Below, one piece after another: positions 17,970 to 26,582 of a stretch of DNA of 43,595 nt; the stretch's first letter is position 1; the number at the start of each line of letters is the position of its first letter. The notes beneath the pieces were generated by a model. The model saw nothing but the letters and a program-made list of their open reading frames with translations. It had not been told where the DNA came from and did not search any database. The position numbers and the translations under genes are program-made. The stretch is from Sphaerotilus sp. (GTDB lineage: Bacteria; Pseudomonadota; Gammaproteobacteria; Burkholderiales; Burkholderiaceae_C), in NCBI RefSeq assembly GCF_013299175.1, contig NZ_JAAFKF010000022.1:1-43595 (forward strand), given 5' to 3'.

Positions 17970-19790
17970 ATGCCATTTCCTCTCCCACCCCCAGGGCTTC
18001 GGCTTGCAGGCGTGAGCGCCACCCTGGCCATGACCGCCCTCGTGCAAGGCTGCGGCGGCGGCGACAGCACCCCCGCCACGCCGACCGTGACCGCGCTGTC
18101 CTGCGACGATGGACTCAAGACCGCCTTCAAGCCGGACGCGAACACGACGGTGCTGCTGGTCAAGTCCTTCAAGGCCGGTGACGCCATCGCGCTGTCCGGC
18201 ACCCCGACCACGCCCGCGCCGCCCGTTGCACCGGCCGACCTGTGCCTGGTCAAGCTGCTCGTCGGTCCTGGCAATGCCGGCCCCGCCACGGCGCCCTCGA
18301 CCTCCGCCGGCATCGGCATCGAGGTCTGGCTGCCCGCCCACGCAGCGTGGAACCAGCGCATCCGCGCCTACGGCAGCGGCGGCTGGGCCGGCAGTGCGCA
18401 AACCAGCACCACCACCATCGGTGGTGGCGGTGACGGCAACGACCTGCACGCCTCCACCGCCGGCAAGGGCTACGTCGTGGCGACCTCTGACCACGGCCAC
18501 ACCAGCCCCTTCGGCGGCATCAGCGCCTCCTTCGGCATGAACCCGGACGGCACGGTCAACACCACGCTGTGGAAGGACTTCGCCGAGCGCAGCCTCCACG
18601 AGATGTCGGTGAAGTCGAAGGCCCTGGCCAAGCTCTATTACGGCAAGGCGCACAGCTACGCCTACTGGGACGGCTATTCCACCGGCGGTCGCCAAGGTCT
18701 GAAGCTCGCGCAGGTCTACCCCGACGACTTCGACGGCATCCTCTCCGGCGCACCGGCCATCAACTGGACGCGCTTCATCACCAACGAGCTGTACCCGCAG
18801 GTGGCGATGCAGCGCGAACTCGGTGGCCCGATCGCCAGCGCCAAGCTCACGGCGGTCTCCACTGCAGCGATCGCGGCGTGCGGCGGCGCGGCGCTCGGCT
18901 TCCTGACCGACCCCTACGCCTGCCGCTATGACCCGACCAAGGATGCTGCGGCGCTCTGCACGGGCGTGGCGGGCAACGGCGGCGTGGTCGGCACGAATGC
19001 CAGCGCGGCGAGTTGCGTCACGCTGGCGGAAGCCTCCGTGTTCAACCGCATCTGGTATGGCCAGACAGCCGATGGCAGCGTGCCCGATCCGGCGCTGGAC
19101 AACGCATCAGGCCCTTACCTCGCAGGCAGTAACCAGCTCTGGTTCGGCCTCACGCGCGGCGCGCCACTTGACGGACTCGCTGGTGCCAATGCCTTCCCGA
19201 TCGCGACGGACCAGGTCGCCATCGAGATGCAGAACGCGGCGCTCGGCTCGGTCTTCTTCTCCAACGCCACAGGCAATGGCGCCAACGCTTGGCAGCGGTT
19301 CAGCTACAACGACCTCACGGTGGCCGCCTACCAGGGATTGGTCCAGCAACCGCAGTTCAGCAACATCAACACCGACAACCCGGACCTCACCGCCTTCAAC
19401 GCACGCAAGGGCAAGCTGCTGCTCTACCACGGGCTTGCCGACAACCTGATCGCCCCGCAGGGATCGGACAACTACTACAACCGGGTGGCCTCGGCGATGG
19501 GCGGCGTGGCCGAAGTGCAGAAGTTCTTCCGCTACGTCCACATCCCTGGCCTGTCGCACGGCGGTCGTCTGGAAGCCGCCGCCAAGGTGCCGGTGCCGCA
19601 GACCGCCTTGGGGCGTGATGAGCTGTTCCTGGCGTTGCAGTCGTGGGTGGAGCAAGGCACAGCGCCGAGCACCTTCACCGCCACCTCGTCCGATGGCACC
19701 GTGTCGATGCCGTTGTGCGTCTATCCGAAGAAGGTGCGTTACAGCGGCAGTGGTGCGGTCACGGCAGCGGGCAGCTACACCTGCCAGTGA
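17970..19790 (+). CDS. Tannase/feruloyl esterase family lipoprotein lacking the CS-D-HC disulfide
   Basis: A 606-residue second member of the tannase family with a lipoprotein signal ending LVQGC (Cys28). The nucleophile is Ser237 in DGYSTGGRQG, Asp491 (HGLADN) and His530 (PGLSHGG) complete a likely triad. Tyr236 and Gly531 stand where the first paralogue has the two cysteines of the active-site disulfide, so this enzyme must stabilise its active site differently and may have another substrate. The WLPAHAAWNQRIRAYGSGGW block and the YPDDFDGILSGAPAINW block are family-typical. The ATG at 17970 is preceded by AGCGAGACC. A tandem repeat and a strong terminator follow directly. The ester substrate is unknown. 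Confidence 0.85.
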   Translation: MPFPLPPPGLRLAGVSATLAMTALVQGCGGGDSTPATPTVTALSCDDGLKTAFKPDANTTVLLVKSFKAGDAIALSGTPTTPAPPVAPADLCLVKLLVGPGNAGPATAPSTSAGIGIEVWLPAHAAWNQRIRAYGSGGWAGSAQTSTTTIGGGGDGNDLHASTAGKGYVVATSDHGHTSPFGGISASFGMNPDGTVNTTLWKDFAERSLHEMSVKSKALAKLYYGKAHSYAYWDGYSTGGRQGLKLAQVYPDDFDGILSGAPAINWTRFITNELYPQVAMQRELGGPIASAKLTAVSTAAIAACGGAALGFLTDPYACRYDPTKDAAALCTGVAGNGGVVGTNASAASCVTLAEASVFNRIWYGQTADGSVPDPALDNASGPYLAGSNQLWFGLTRGAPLDGLAGANAFPIATDQVAIEMQNAALGSVFFSNATGNGANAWQRFSYNDLTVAAYQGLVQQPQFSNINTDNPDLTAFNARKGKLLLYHGLADNLIAPQGSDNYYNRVASAMGGVAEVQKFFRYVHIPGLSHGGRLEAAAKVPVPQTALGRDELFLALQSWVEQGTAPSTFTATSSDGTVSMPLCVYPKKVRYSGSGAVTAAGSYTCQ

Positions 19791-19825
19791 TGACAGATGA
19801 CAGATGACAGGTGACAGGTGACAGG
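19791..19825 (+). repeat. Tandem heptamer directly after the tannase stop codon
   Basis: Five units of TGACAG(A/G) in tandem begin at the base after the TGA stop of the second tannase gene and run to the terminator. Each unit starts with TGA. Confidence 0.85.
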
Positions 19826-19832
19826 TGAATGA

Positions 19833-19869
19833 AAGAGGCCCCGGTGGTTCAAAACCACCGGGGCCTCTT
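19833..19869. terminator. Strong hairpin, likely bidirectional terminator
   Basis: A perfect 17-bp stem (AAGAGGCCCCGGTGGTT paired with its complement) closes a 3-base CAA loop. It has an A-rich 5' side and T-rich 3' side, and lies between two convergent genes, the tannase on plus and the aldehyde dehydrogenase on minus. It therefore probably ends both transcripts. Confidence 0.92.
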
Positions 19870-19896
19870 GGTTGCAGTGTCAGTGTCCGTACTCGG

Positions 19897-21348
19897 TCAG
19901 ACCGGGTACTGCTGCACCGACGGCTCCAGCGTGATCCACTTCAGTTCGGTGAACTCGTCGATCACGGCGCGGCCGTCGAAACGACCGTAGCCGCTGTTCT
20001 TCATGCCGCCGTAGGGCGCCTGGGCCTCGTTCTGCACCGTCGCGCCATTGACGTGGACCGAGCCGCAGTCGATCTGCAGCGCCGCGCCCAGCGCACGGGT
20101 CACGTCACGGCCGAAGATGCCCGCCGACAGGCCGTAGGCGGTGTCGTTGGCAGCGGCCACGGCGGCTTCGACACCCTTGACGCGCACGATGGTGGTGATC
20201 GGGCCGAAGGTCTCCTCGTCGAAGATCTTCATGCCGGGCTTGACATGGTCCACGATCGTGGCGGGCATGACCGCGCCATCCGCGTGACCACCGCAGGCCA
20301 GCGTGGCGCCCTGGGCCAGCGCGTCGTCGATCAGCGCGTTCAGGCGCGGGCCGGACTCCTTCGTCACCATCGGGCCGATCACGCAAGCGGCGTTCTGGGT
20401 CGGATCACCCGCCGGCAGTTCATTGGCGCGCGCAGCGAACTTGGCCACGAACTCGTCGGCGATGGACTCGTCCACCACGATGCGCTCGGTGGACATGCAG
20501 ATCTGGCCTTGGTACAGGAACGAGCCGAACACGGCCGCCTTGACCGCCTCGTCCACGTTCGCATCGTCCAGCACCACCAGCGGCGACTTGCCGCCCAGCT
20601 CCAGCAGGCAACGCTTGAGCTGGTGGGCCGCCTTCACGGCGATGATGCGGCCGACGCGGGTCGAGCCGGTGAAGTTGATGCGGCGCACCGCCTTGTGGGC
20701 GATCAGCGTGTCCACGACTTCCGGCGCGTCCTTCGGGGCGTTGGTCAGCATGTTCAGCACGCCCGGCGGGAAGCCGGCCTCGACCAGCGCCTCGGCCACG
20801 AGCTGGTGGGTGCGCGGGCTGGCTTCGGAGGCGCGGAACACCACCGTGTTGCCGCAGACGATCGGGTAGGCGATGGCGCGGGCGGCCAGCACCACCGGCC
20901 CGTTCCACGGCACGATGCTCAGGATCACGCCGACCGGCTGGCGCACCGTCATCGACAGCGCACCGGGCTTGTCGGTGGGGATGGTCTCGCCCTGGATCTG
21001 CGTGGCCATCGAGGCGGCTTCGCGGAACACGTTCGCGGCCAGATAGACGTTGAACCCGGCCCACAGCGGCGAGGCCCCGACTTCCTCGCCCATCACCTGG
21101 ATGAAGGCGGGCGTGCGGGCGTCGAGTGCGTCGGCGGCCTTCAGCAGCAGGCGGCGGCGCTCGGACGGGGGCGAATGGCGCCACGCCAGGAACGCCGTCT
21201 GGGCCGATTCGACCGCCGCGACGGCGTCCTCGACCGAGCCAGCCGCTGCGCGGGTGACGACTTCGCCACTGACGGGGTGGCGGCGCTCGAAAGTGGCGCC
21301 ATCGGAGGCGGCGCGGAGTTCGTTGTTGACGAGCAGTTGGGAGTCCAT
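19897..21348 (-). CDS. Aromatic-type aldehyde dehydrogenase (vanillin/salicylaldehyde dehydrogenase-like)
   Basis: A 483-residue NAD(P)-dependent aldehyde dehydrogenase. The general base Glu250 (LLELGGKSP) and nucleophile Cys284 (GQICMSTER) are present, with SIVPWNGPV and INFTGSTRVG forming the cofactor site. The cysteine block and overall length match vanillin and salicylaldehyde dehydrogenases as I recall them. The residue normally lysine in the K-x-S-E cofactor motif is arginine here (VFRASEASPRTH, Arg172). It is encoded 54 bases after the GMC oxidoreductase on the same strand, so the pair should take an aromatic alcohol to its acid. It is the last gene before the terminator at 19.85 kb. 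The exact aldehyde is inferred. Confidence 0.88.
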   Translation of the reverse strand: MDSQLLVNNELRAASDGATFERRHPVSGEVVTRAAAGSVEDAVAAVESAQTAFLAWRHSPPSERRRLLLKAADALDARTPAFIQVMGEEVGASPLWAGFNVYLAANVFREAASMATQIQGETIPTDKPGALSMTVRQPVGVILSIVPWNGPVVLAARAIAYPIVCGNTVVFRASEASPRTHQLVAEALVEAGFPPGVLNMLTNAPKDAPEVVDTLIAHKAVRRINFTGSTRVGRIIAVKAAHQLKRCLLELGGKSPLVVLDDANVDEAVKAAVFGSFLYQGQICMSTERIVVDESIADEFVAKFAARANELPAGDPTQNAACVIGPMVTKESGPRLNALIDDALAQGATLACGGHADGAVMPATIVDHVKPGMKIFDEETFGPITTIVRVKGVEAAVAAANDTAYGLSAGIFGRDVTRALGAALQIDCGSVHVNGATVQNEAQAPYGGMKNSGYGRFDGRAVIDEFTELKWITLEPSVQQYPV

Positions 21349-21368
21349 GGGGTGTTCCAGGTGGGGGT

Positions 21369-21390
21369 GGAAAGGCGGAAAGGCGGAAAG
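21369..21390. repeat. Tandem octamer between GMC and aldehyde dehydrogenase genes
   Basis: GGAAAGGC GGAAAGGC GGAAAG (plus-strand reading) in the 54-base gap, just after the GMC stop on the minus strand. Confidence 0.75.
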
Positions 21391-21402
21391 ATGAACGGGG
21401 GT

Positions 21403-23109
21403 TCAGGCGGTGAGGATCTCGGCCATGCGCTCGCCGATCAGGGCGCAGCTCGCCATCGTGGCCACCGAGGCGATGCGCGGCATGATCGAGCTGTCGGCGA
21501 TGCGCAGGTTCTGCACGCCGTTGACACGCAGCTTGGCGTCCACCACGGCCTTGCTGTCCTTGCCCATGCGGCAGGTGCCGGCCTGGTGGAAGTAGGTCGT
21601 GGCGCCGTCGCGGACGAAGTCCTCCATGTCCTTGCCGGTGAGCTTCTTGCCAGGAGCCACTTCGCGCTTGACGAAGTCGCGCATCGCCGCCGAGTTGCCG
21701 ATCTCGCGGGCCACTTCGATGCCGTAGGCCAGCGCCTTCACGTCGTCCGGGTGGCTCAGGAAGCGGGCATCGACGATCGGACGGTCGGCCGGGTTGGCGG
21801 ATCTGAGGCGCAGCTCGCCGCGGCTCTTCGGCGCGACCAAGCCCGAGCACAAGGCCCAGCTCGTGTTCGGCGGGGCGTAACGCTTGCCCACCACGTCGCT
21901 GGCGTAGGGGATCTCGATCTGCACCAGGTTGACATCGGGCGAGGCGAGTCCCGCCTGGCTCTTGAGGAAACCCGAGGCGTTGGCCGCGCTGTTGCGGTGC
22001 GGGATGTGCTCCTGGGGTTCCCACAGGCAGCCGCCGTGCAGCAGGTGGTCCTGGAAGTTCTGGCCGACCTCGGGTGCGTTCACCAGCGTCTTGATGCCGT
22101 GGCTGCGCAGTTGGGCGTCGTCGCCGATGCCGCTGAGCATCAGCAGCTTGGGCGTGTTGATGCCACCCGAAGACAGGATCACCTCGGTCTTGGCCTGGAT
22201 GCGGCGCGGACCTGCGGCGCCGGCGAGTTCGACGCCCGTGACCTTGGTGCCGGCGAACGTCAGGCGATCGACGTGCGTGTTGACCAGCAGCGTCACGTTC
22301 TTGCGGCCCAGCACCGGGTAGAGGTAGGACCGCGCCATGCTCTGGCGGCGGCCGTCGCGGATGATCTGGTTCATCAGCGCGAAGCCGCCCGAACCTTCCT
22401 CACGCGCGCCGTTCAGGTCGTCGAGGATCGGCATGCCCAGGCTCTTGCAGGCGGCGAGCATCGCGGGCGCCAGCGGGTGCGGGTTGGCGGCGGGTTGGCA
22501 CCACACCGGGCCGCCTTGGCCGCGGTAGCGTGCATCCGGCTTGCCCTGCCAGTTTTCCATGCGCCGGTAGATCGACAGCCCGTGCTCGTAGCCCCACGCC
22601 TTGTCGCCGCTCTCGGCCGCCCAGTGCTCCAGGTCGTCCTTGAACGGACGCGCCCAGATGGTGGCGTTGATGCTGCTGCCGCCACCGACGACGCGGCCCA
22701 TGTGTTCGGGGATAGCGCGGTTGTTGGTGCCGCTGGACGGGATGGCCACGTCCTTCCAGTCGCGCTCGGTGCCCAGGTTCGTGAACCAGACGCTGGGGTC
22801 GTGGATCGAGGGCGCCGTGTCCCAGTCGCCAGCTTCCAGCACGAGGATGCTGGCATCGGGACGCGCCACCGCGAGGCGGCCGACCAGGGCCGAGCCGGCG
22901 CTGCCGGTGCCGACCACGATGTAGTCGTAGGCGGCTTGCAGGTTCTTGGCGCGCTCGGCCTGGTTGGCGCGAACGGCATCGAGTTCGTCGGCGAGGGCGT
23001 GCAGGCTGCTGCCCGCGAGTCCGGCGGCAGCCGCAGCACGGATGAAACCGCGGCGGTTGATGCGGCCGGCCATCAGGGCGTGTTCAAGTCGGTCCAGGTG
23101 GTCCTGCAT
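21403..23109 (-). CDS. Tat-exported GMC family alcohol oxidoreductase
   Basis: A 568-residue FAD oxidoreductase of the glucose-methanol-choline family. A twin-arginine signal is visible (INRRGFIRAAAAAGLAGSS, residues 17-35), so it should be exported folded with FAD to the periplasm. The FAD motif is DYIVVGTGSAGSALVGRL (about 62-79), then MGRVVGGGSSINATIWARP. The C-terminal active-site block FHQAGTCRMG has the catalytic His508. Where most members have a second catalytic Asn or His (as in GNT), this protein has SVATM (Ala550). The start at 23109 follows GGAGA at good spacing; the ATG at 23127 does not. It likely oxidises an aromatic alcohol ahead of the aldehyde dehydrogenase and is preceded by its AcoR-like regulator gene. 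Confidence 0.88.
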   Translation of the reverse strand: MQDHLDRLEHALMAGRINRRGFIRAAAAAGLAGSSLHALADELDAVRANQAERAKNLQAAYDYIVVGTGSAGSALVGRLAVARPDASILVLEAGDWDTAPSIHDPSVWFTNLGTERDWKDVAIPSSGTNNRAIPEHMGRVVGGGSSINATIWARPFKDDLEHWAAESGDKAWGYEHGLSIYRRMENWQGKPDARYRGQGGPVWCQPAANPHPLAPAMLAACKSLGMPILDDLNGAREEGSGGFALMNQIIRDGRRQSMARSYLYPVLGRKNVTLLVNTHVDRLTFAGTKVTGVELAGAAGPRRIQAKTEVILSSGGINTPKLLMLSGIGDDAQLRSHGIKTLVNAPEVGQNFQDHLLHGGCLWEPQEHIPHRNSAANASGFLKSQAGLASPDVNLVQIEIPYASDVVGKRYAPPNTSWALCSGLVAPKSRGELRLRSANPADRPIVDARFLSHPDDVKALAYGIEVAREIGNSAAMRDFVKREVAPGKKLTGKDMEDFVRDGATTYFHQAGTCRMGKDSKAVVDAKLRVNGVQNLRIADSSIMPRIASVATMASCALIGERMAEILTA

Positions 23110-23193
23110 GGGAGCGTCTCCGTTCATCTAGGTGGCGAACGGTAGGGGTGCAGGGGGTGCAGCCAGAACTTCGGGAAAACGTGGGGTGGGCGG

Positions 23194-23212
23194 TGTTCCG
23201 TTTGAGAACACG
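23194..23212. promoter_or_regulatory. Dyad upstream of the GMC gene (candidate AcoR-like regulator site)
   Basis: GTGTTC-N7-GAACAC is a perfect 6-bp-arm dyad. It lies about 85 bases upstream of the GMC start, on the 3' side of the regulator gene. A second block ACTTCGGGA at 23169-23177 lies 25 bases away. Both elements recur upstream of the PQQ dehydrogenase at 30.87-30.91 kb. Confidence 0.6.
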
Positions 23213-23247
23213 GACACCACCGTGCCGGGCCGCGTCGATGCGGTCGA

Positions 23248-24435
23248 TCAACCCCGAAGGCGGCGGTAGATCAGCCCGCGTGACACGCCGAGCTGCTTGG
23301 CGGCGTCCGACACGTTGCCACCACACGCCTGGAGCGTCGTGCGGATGAGGTCGAGGTCCGATTCGCGCAGGCGCTTGGCCGCACGCGGATCGGCGACAGG
23401 TTCCTCCATGGGTTCGGCGGTCGGTTCGGGGACGACCGGCGGCTCCGGCGCTACAGCGGGCAGGCTCGCCCCGACCACCAGCCCGCGGCGGCCATCGGGT
23501 GCCCGCATCTCGGCCCGTGCCCACACCTGCAGCCCATTGGGCAAGGCCAGCGGCGCGGCCCCCGCCGCTGGCAAGGCCACCAGTTGTTCCCACGGCAAAC
23601 CGAACGACGGCTCCAGCCACCGCTCTGCCTGGGCGGCGGGATGGGCACGTCCCCCGAGCAGGCTGCGGGCCACCCCGTTTTCCCACGCGATCCGCCCGCC
23701 CACGTCGATCCCGATCAGCCCCACCATCGCCGAGTCGAGCAGGTCATGCGCGACCTGGAAGCGCACCACCAGGTGCTCGGTGGACTGCGCCACGAGCAGG
23801 CGGTTCTCGATCGCGCCGGCGTACAGCCCGGCCACCGCCGCCGCATCGAAGGCAAACGGGATGCGCTCGCTGGAGAGGTCGAGCACCCCGGCCAACTGCC
23901 CCCGGATGTCGCGGATCGGCGCAGCGGCGCAGTGCATCTCCTTGACGCTGTCGAAGAAGTGCTCGCCGCCCTGGACGCACACAGGCTTGCCGGTGCGGGC
24001 GACCACGCCGGGCGCGGTGGTGCCGACAGCATCTTCGGAGAGGTTGACGCCCAGCCGCGTCGCCACCGGCATCAGCTCCTCGTGCGAGCGGCCCACGCAG
24101 GTCGAGCCGATCAGCACGCCCGTGGCGTCGGTCAGCATCGCCGTGCAGTTCGACGTGCTGAGCATCGCCTCCAGCCGCGGCACTTCGTCCAGCCAGGCCT
24201 GGCGCAAGGGGCGGTTCTTCATCAGCGCCAACTGGGTCCGGCTGGCCGTCACCGGCTGGAAGGTGGCGCGTTCGTTCGGGTTGCCATGCAGGCGCAGGCA
24301 GCGCGCCCAGGACTCGAACACCGCTTCGCTGACCACGCCGGTCGGCGCCTGTCCGCCCTCGAAGAACCGCTCGCGCGCCAGCGCGATGCGGTCGGGGCGT
24401 GAGTGCAGCAGGGACAGGTTCGACAGGTGGTGCAT
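23248..24435 (-). CDS. AcoR-like GAF/Fis-HTH regulator without AAA+ domain
   Basis: A 395-residue regulator. The N-terminal sensor has the AcoR/GAF hallmarks (SWARCLRLHGNPNE, TAMLTDATGVLIGS, GVNLSEDAVGTTAPG, HCAAAPIRDIRGQLAGVLDL). A short PAS-like region (VGLIGIDVGGRIAWENG) follows, then a proline/glutamate linker. The final 45 residues form the Fis-type helix-turn-helix (IRTTLQACGGNVSDAAKQL, SRGLIYRRLRG). The central sigma-54 ATPase domain of true AcoR, with its Walker A and GAFTGA loop, is absent, so it cannot activate sigma-54 by remodelling and may act as an ordinary repressor or activator. It is upstream of the GMC and aldehyde dehydrogenase genes on the same strand. A close paralogue is encoded at 30.96 kb. 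Confidence 0.85.
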   Translation of the reverse strand: MHHLSNLSLLHSRPDRIALARERFFEGGQAPTGVVSEAVFESWARCLRLHGNPNERATFQPVTASRTQLALMKNRPLRQAWLDEVPRLEAMLSTSNCTAMLTDATGVLIGSTCVGRSHEELMPVATRLGVNLSEDAVGTTAPGVVARTGKPVCVQGGEHFFDSVKEMHCAAAPIRDIRGQLAGVLDLSSERIPFAFDAAAVAGLYAGAIENRLLVAQSTEHLVVRFQVAHDLLDSAMVGLIGIDVGGRIAWENGVARSLLGGRAHPAAQAERWLEPSFGLPWEQLVALPAAGAAPLALPNGLQVWARAEMRAPDGRRGLVVGASLPAVAPEPPVVPEPTAEPMEEPVADPRAAKRLRESDLDLIRTTLQACGGNVSDAAKQLGVSRGLIYRRLRG

Positions 24436-24494
24436 GGCGCCGATCGTCGTGCGTCTGCACGCGCGCGCCTATGGGCTGGGGCGAATGTGGTGCA

Positions 24495-25448
24495 TCACCC
24501 GCCGTGATGTGGCTCCGACGGCGCCAGCTCGGTGGACTGGTCCTCGCCGAACAGCTCGAACACCAGCCCGCGCAGCCACTGGTGCAGGGGCGAGCGGTGG
24601 ACCTTGGCGTGCCAGAACACGTTGATCGCCACCGCCGGCAGGTCGATCGGGTGCGGCTGGCAGGTCAACCCGAACGGCTCGACCAAGCTCTCGGCCAGCC
24701 GCTCGGTCACGGTCGCCACCATGTCCGTGCGCCGCAGGATGTGGCCCACGCTGACGAAATGCGGCACGGTCAGCCGCACGCTGCGCTCCACCCCGGCTTG
24801 CCGGATCAAGGCATCGACCTTGCCGTGGCCGGTGCCCGCCGACACGATGACCAGGTGCTCGGCCGCCTTGAACTCGGCGAGGGACAGGGGCCGACCGGGC
24901 TGGTCCAGCGGGTGCTGCTGGCGGAACAGGCAGACGTACCGCTGGCGGAACAAGCGGCGCTGGAAAAAACCGGCCTTGAGCTGCGGCAGCGGCCCGATCG
25001 CCAGGTCCACCTTGCCGGACTCCATGTCGTCGCGCAGGGTCGTGGCCGTGGTGCGGACGGTGCCGAGCGACACGCCGGGCGCCACCTCGCGCAGCCGCTC
25101 CAGCAGCCGCGGCAGGAACACGATCTCGCCGATGTCGGTCATCCCGATCGTCACCGACCGCTGCACGCTGGCCGGATCGAAGCGGCTGTGCTGGTTCAGG
25201 CCGCTGTGGATCATGCCGAGCGCGTAGCCGATGGTCTCGCCGAGCTGCTCGGCAAACGGGGTCGGCATCATGCCCGCCGGGGTGCGCACGAACAGGTCGT
25301 CGCCGAACTGCCGCCGCAGCTTGGCCAGCGTGTTGCTCACCGCCGGCTGCGTCAGGCCCAGGTTCTCCGCCACCTTGGACACGCGCCGCTCGACCATCAA
25401 CTGCTGGAGCACCACCAACTGGTTGAGGTCGATGTCGGTCAGTTCCAT
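24495..25448 (-). CDS. LysR family regulator (NagR/NahR-like position)
   Basis: A 317-residue LysR-type regulator. The N-terminal helix-turn-helix is clear: LNQLVVLQQLMVERRVSKVA and GLTQPAVSNTLAKLRRQFGD, with LFVRTPAGMMPTPFAE. The effector domain covers about residues 95-300 (RSVTIGMTDIGEIVFLPRLL). It is divergently transcribed from nagAa with a 132-base gap containing an ATCA-N7-TGAT dyad (T-N11-A rule), the arrangement used by NahR/NagR-type activators that respond to salicylate. The salicylate response is an inference from position and similarity of the target operon, not from the protein alone. The ATG at 25448 follows GGAGACCCC. Confidence 0.88.
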   Translation of the reverse strand: MELTDIDLNQLVVLQQLMVERRVSKVAENLGLTQPAVSNTLAKLRRQFGDDLFVRTPAGMMPTPFAEQLGETIGYALGMIHSGLNQHSRFDPASVQRSVTIGMTDIGEIVFLPRLLERLREVAPGVSLGTVRTTATTLRDDMESGKVDLAIGPLPQLKAGFFQRRLFRQRYVCLFRQQHPLDQPGRPLSLAEFKAAEHLVIVSAGTGHGKVDALIRQAGVERSVRLTVPHFVSVGHILRRTDMVATVTERLAESLVEPFGLTCQPHPIDLPAVAINVFWHAKVHRSPLHQWLRGLVFELFGEDQSTELAPSEPHHGG

Positions 25449-25489
25449 GGGGTCTCCGTGCGGGCCGTGTGGGTCGTGCAGGTCGTGTG

Positions 25490-25506
25490 CATCATCGCCA
25501 GTGATG
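25490..25506. promoter_or_regulatory. LysR-type dyad between lysR and nagAa
   Basis: CATCA-TCGCCAG-TGATG, a 5-bp dyad with 7-base spacer that satisfies the LysR T-N11-A rule. It is flanked by TGTG and CACA (25486-25513). It lies 42 bases from the LysR start and about 75 bases upstream of nagAa. A second, imperfect dyad (ATTCCGG-N5-CGGGAAT, 25535-25553) is nearer nagAa. Confidence 0.5.
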
Positions 25507-25580
25507 GTTCACATTCAACCGATTCTATTGGCTGATTCCGGCAAACCGGGAATGATGCGCCACGCTCCACCAAACCTGCC

Positions 25581-26567
25581 ATGGACATCCTCGTTCAACC
25601 GCTCAACCGTGTCATCCGGGTCCAGCCCGGCGCCAACCTGCTGCAAGCCCTGCAGGAAGCCCAGGTGCCGATGTCGTATTCGTGCATGGCGGGCCGCTGC
25701 GGCACCTGCCGCTGCCGCGTGCTGGAGGGTGAAGTGCAGCACGACGGCGGCGAGCAGCAAGCCCCGCTCGCCGGTGATGCAGGCTACGTGCTCGCTTGCC
25801 AGACCTACCTCACCGAGCCTTGCACGATCGAGATTCCGGAACCCGATGAAGTCGTGGTCCATCCGGCCCGCATCGTCAAGGGCACCGTCACCGCCATTGA
25901 GGCACTGACACACGACATCCGCCGGCTGGTGATCCGCCCGGCCAAACCCATCGAGTTTTCGCCCGGCCAGTACGTGCAACTGCAGTTCACGCCTAGCCAC
26001 ATCCGTCCGTACTCGATGGCCGGACTGAGCGGCGACGAGGTGTTCGAGTTCCACGTCCGTCTCGTCCCCGATGGGCGCGTGACCGGCTACATCGCCAACG
26101 ACCTGAAGGTCGGGGACGCCGTGCGGGTCAGCGGGCCGCTGGGATCGGCCTATCTGCGCCGCCAGCACGAAGGACCGATGCTCTGTGTCGCGGGCGGCAC
26201 GGGGCTGGCGCCGATCCTGTCGATCCTGCGCGGTGCGGTCGCGCAGGGCATGGCGAACCCCGTCCACCTGTACTTCGGCGTGCGCTCGCCGCGTGACGTG
26301 TACGGCCTGGCCGAACTCGACGCCTTGCAGCGCGAACACCCGGCCCTGAACGTGCAGGTCGTCGTGGCGTCGGGCGGCGATCCGGCCCTCCACCGCTGCG
26401 GACTCGTCACCGACGCCATCGAGCAGGACCACGGCGCGCTCGACGGCTGGCGAGCCTACCTGTGCGGCTCGCCGCCGATGGTCGAAGCGGCCACGGTGGT
26501 GGCGCGCCGCAAGGGCATCGGGGCCGCGCACATTTATGCCGACGCGTTCTACAACCAAGGCACTTGA
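25581..26567 (+). CDS. nagAa: Ferredoxin reductase component of Rieske oxygenase (NagAa type)
   Basis: A 328-residue electron-transfer flavoprotein with three parts: an N-terminal plant-type [2Fe-2S] domain (Cys35, Cys40, Cys43 in [10 protein letters not shown], and Cys73), an FAD domain (RPYSMAGL) and a C-terminal NAD domain ([30 protein letters not shown]). This is the NahAa/NagAa architecture that passes electrons from NADH to the Rieske ferredoxin. It opens a four-gene cluster in the same order as the nagAa-nagG-nagH-nagAb salicylate 5-hydroxylase of Ralstonia U2 (recalled). The ATG at 25581 has only a weak ribosome site. The gene symbol is assigned by cluster order and architecture. Confidence 0.85.
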   Translation: MDILVQPLNRVIRVQPGANLLQALQEAQVPMSYSCMAGRCGTCRCRVLEGEVQHDGGEQQAPLAGDAGYVLACQTYLTEPCTIEIPEPDEVVVHPARIVKGTVTAIEALTHDIRRLVIRPAKPIEFSPGQYVQLQFTPSHIRPYSMAGLSGDEVFEFHVRLVPDGRVTGYIANDLKVGDAVRVSGPLGSAYLRRQHEGPMLCVAGGTGLAPILSILRGAVAQGMANPVHLYFGVRSPRDVYGLAELDALQREHPALNVQVVVASGGDPALHRCGLVTDAIEQDHGALDGWRAYLCGSPPMVEAATVVARRKGIGAAHIYADAFYNQGT

Positions 26568-26582
26568 TTGAGGAGATCCAGC

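Noticed and set aside
19825..23145. A 1,106-codon open frame on plus, opposite the aldehyde dehydrogenase and GMC genes
   Set aside because: It is antisense to two clear enzymes and is rich in His/Arg/Gly/Val as expected of GC-rich shadow frames; no domain is visible.
23120..23170. Possible sigma-54 promoter upstream of the GMC gene (TGGCTG then CTGCA)
   Set aside because: The GG-GC spacing is 11 instead of 10 and the adjacent regulators lack the ATPase domain needed for sigma-54.
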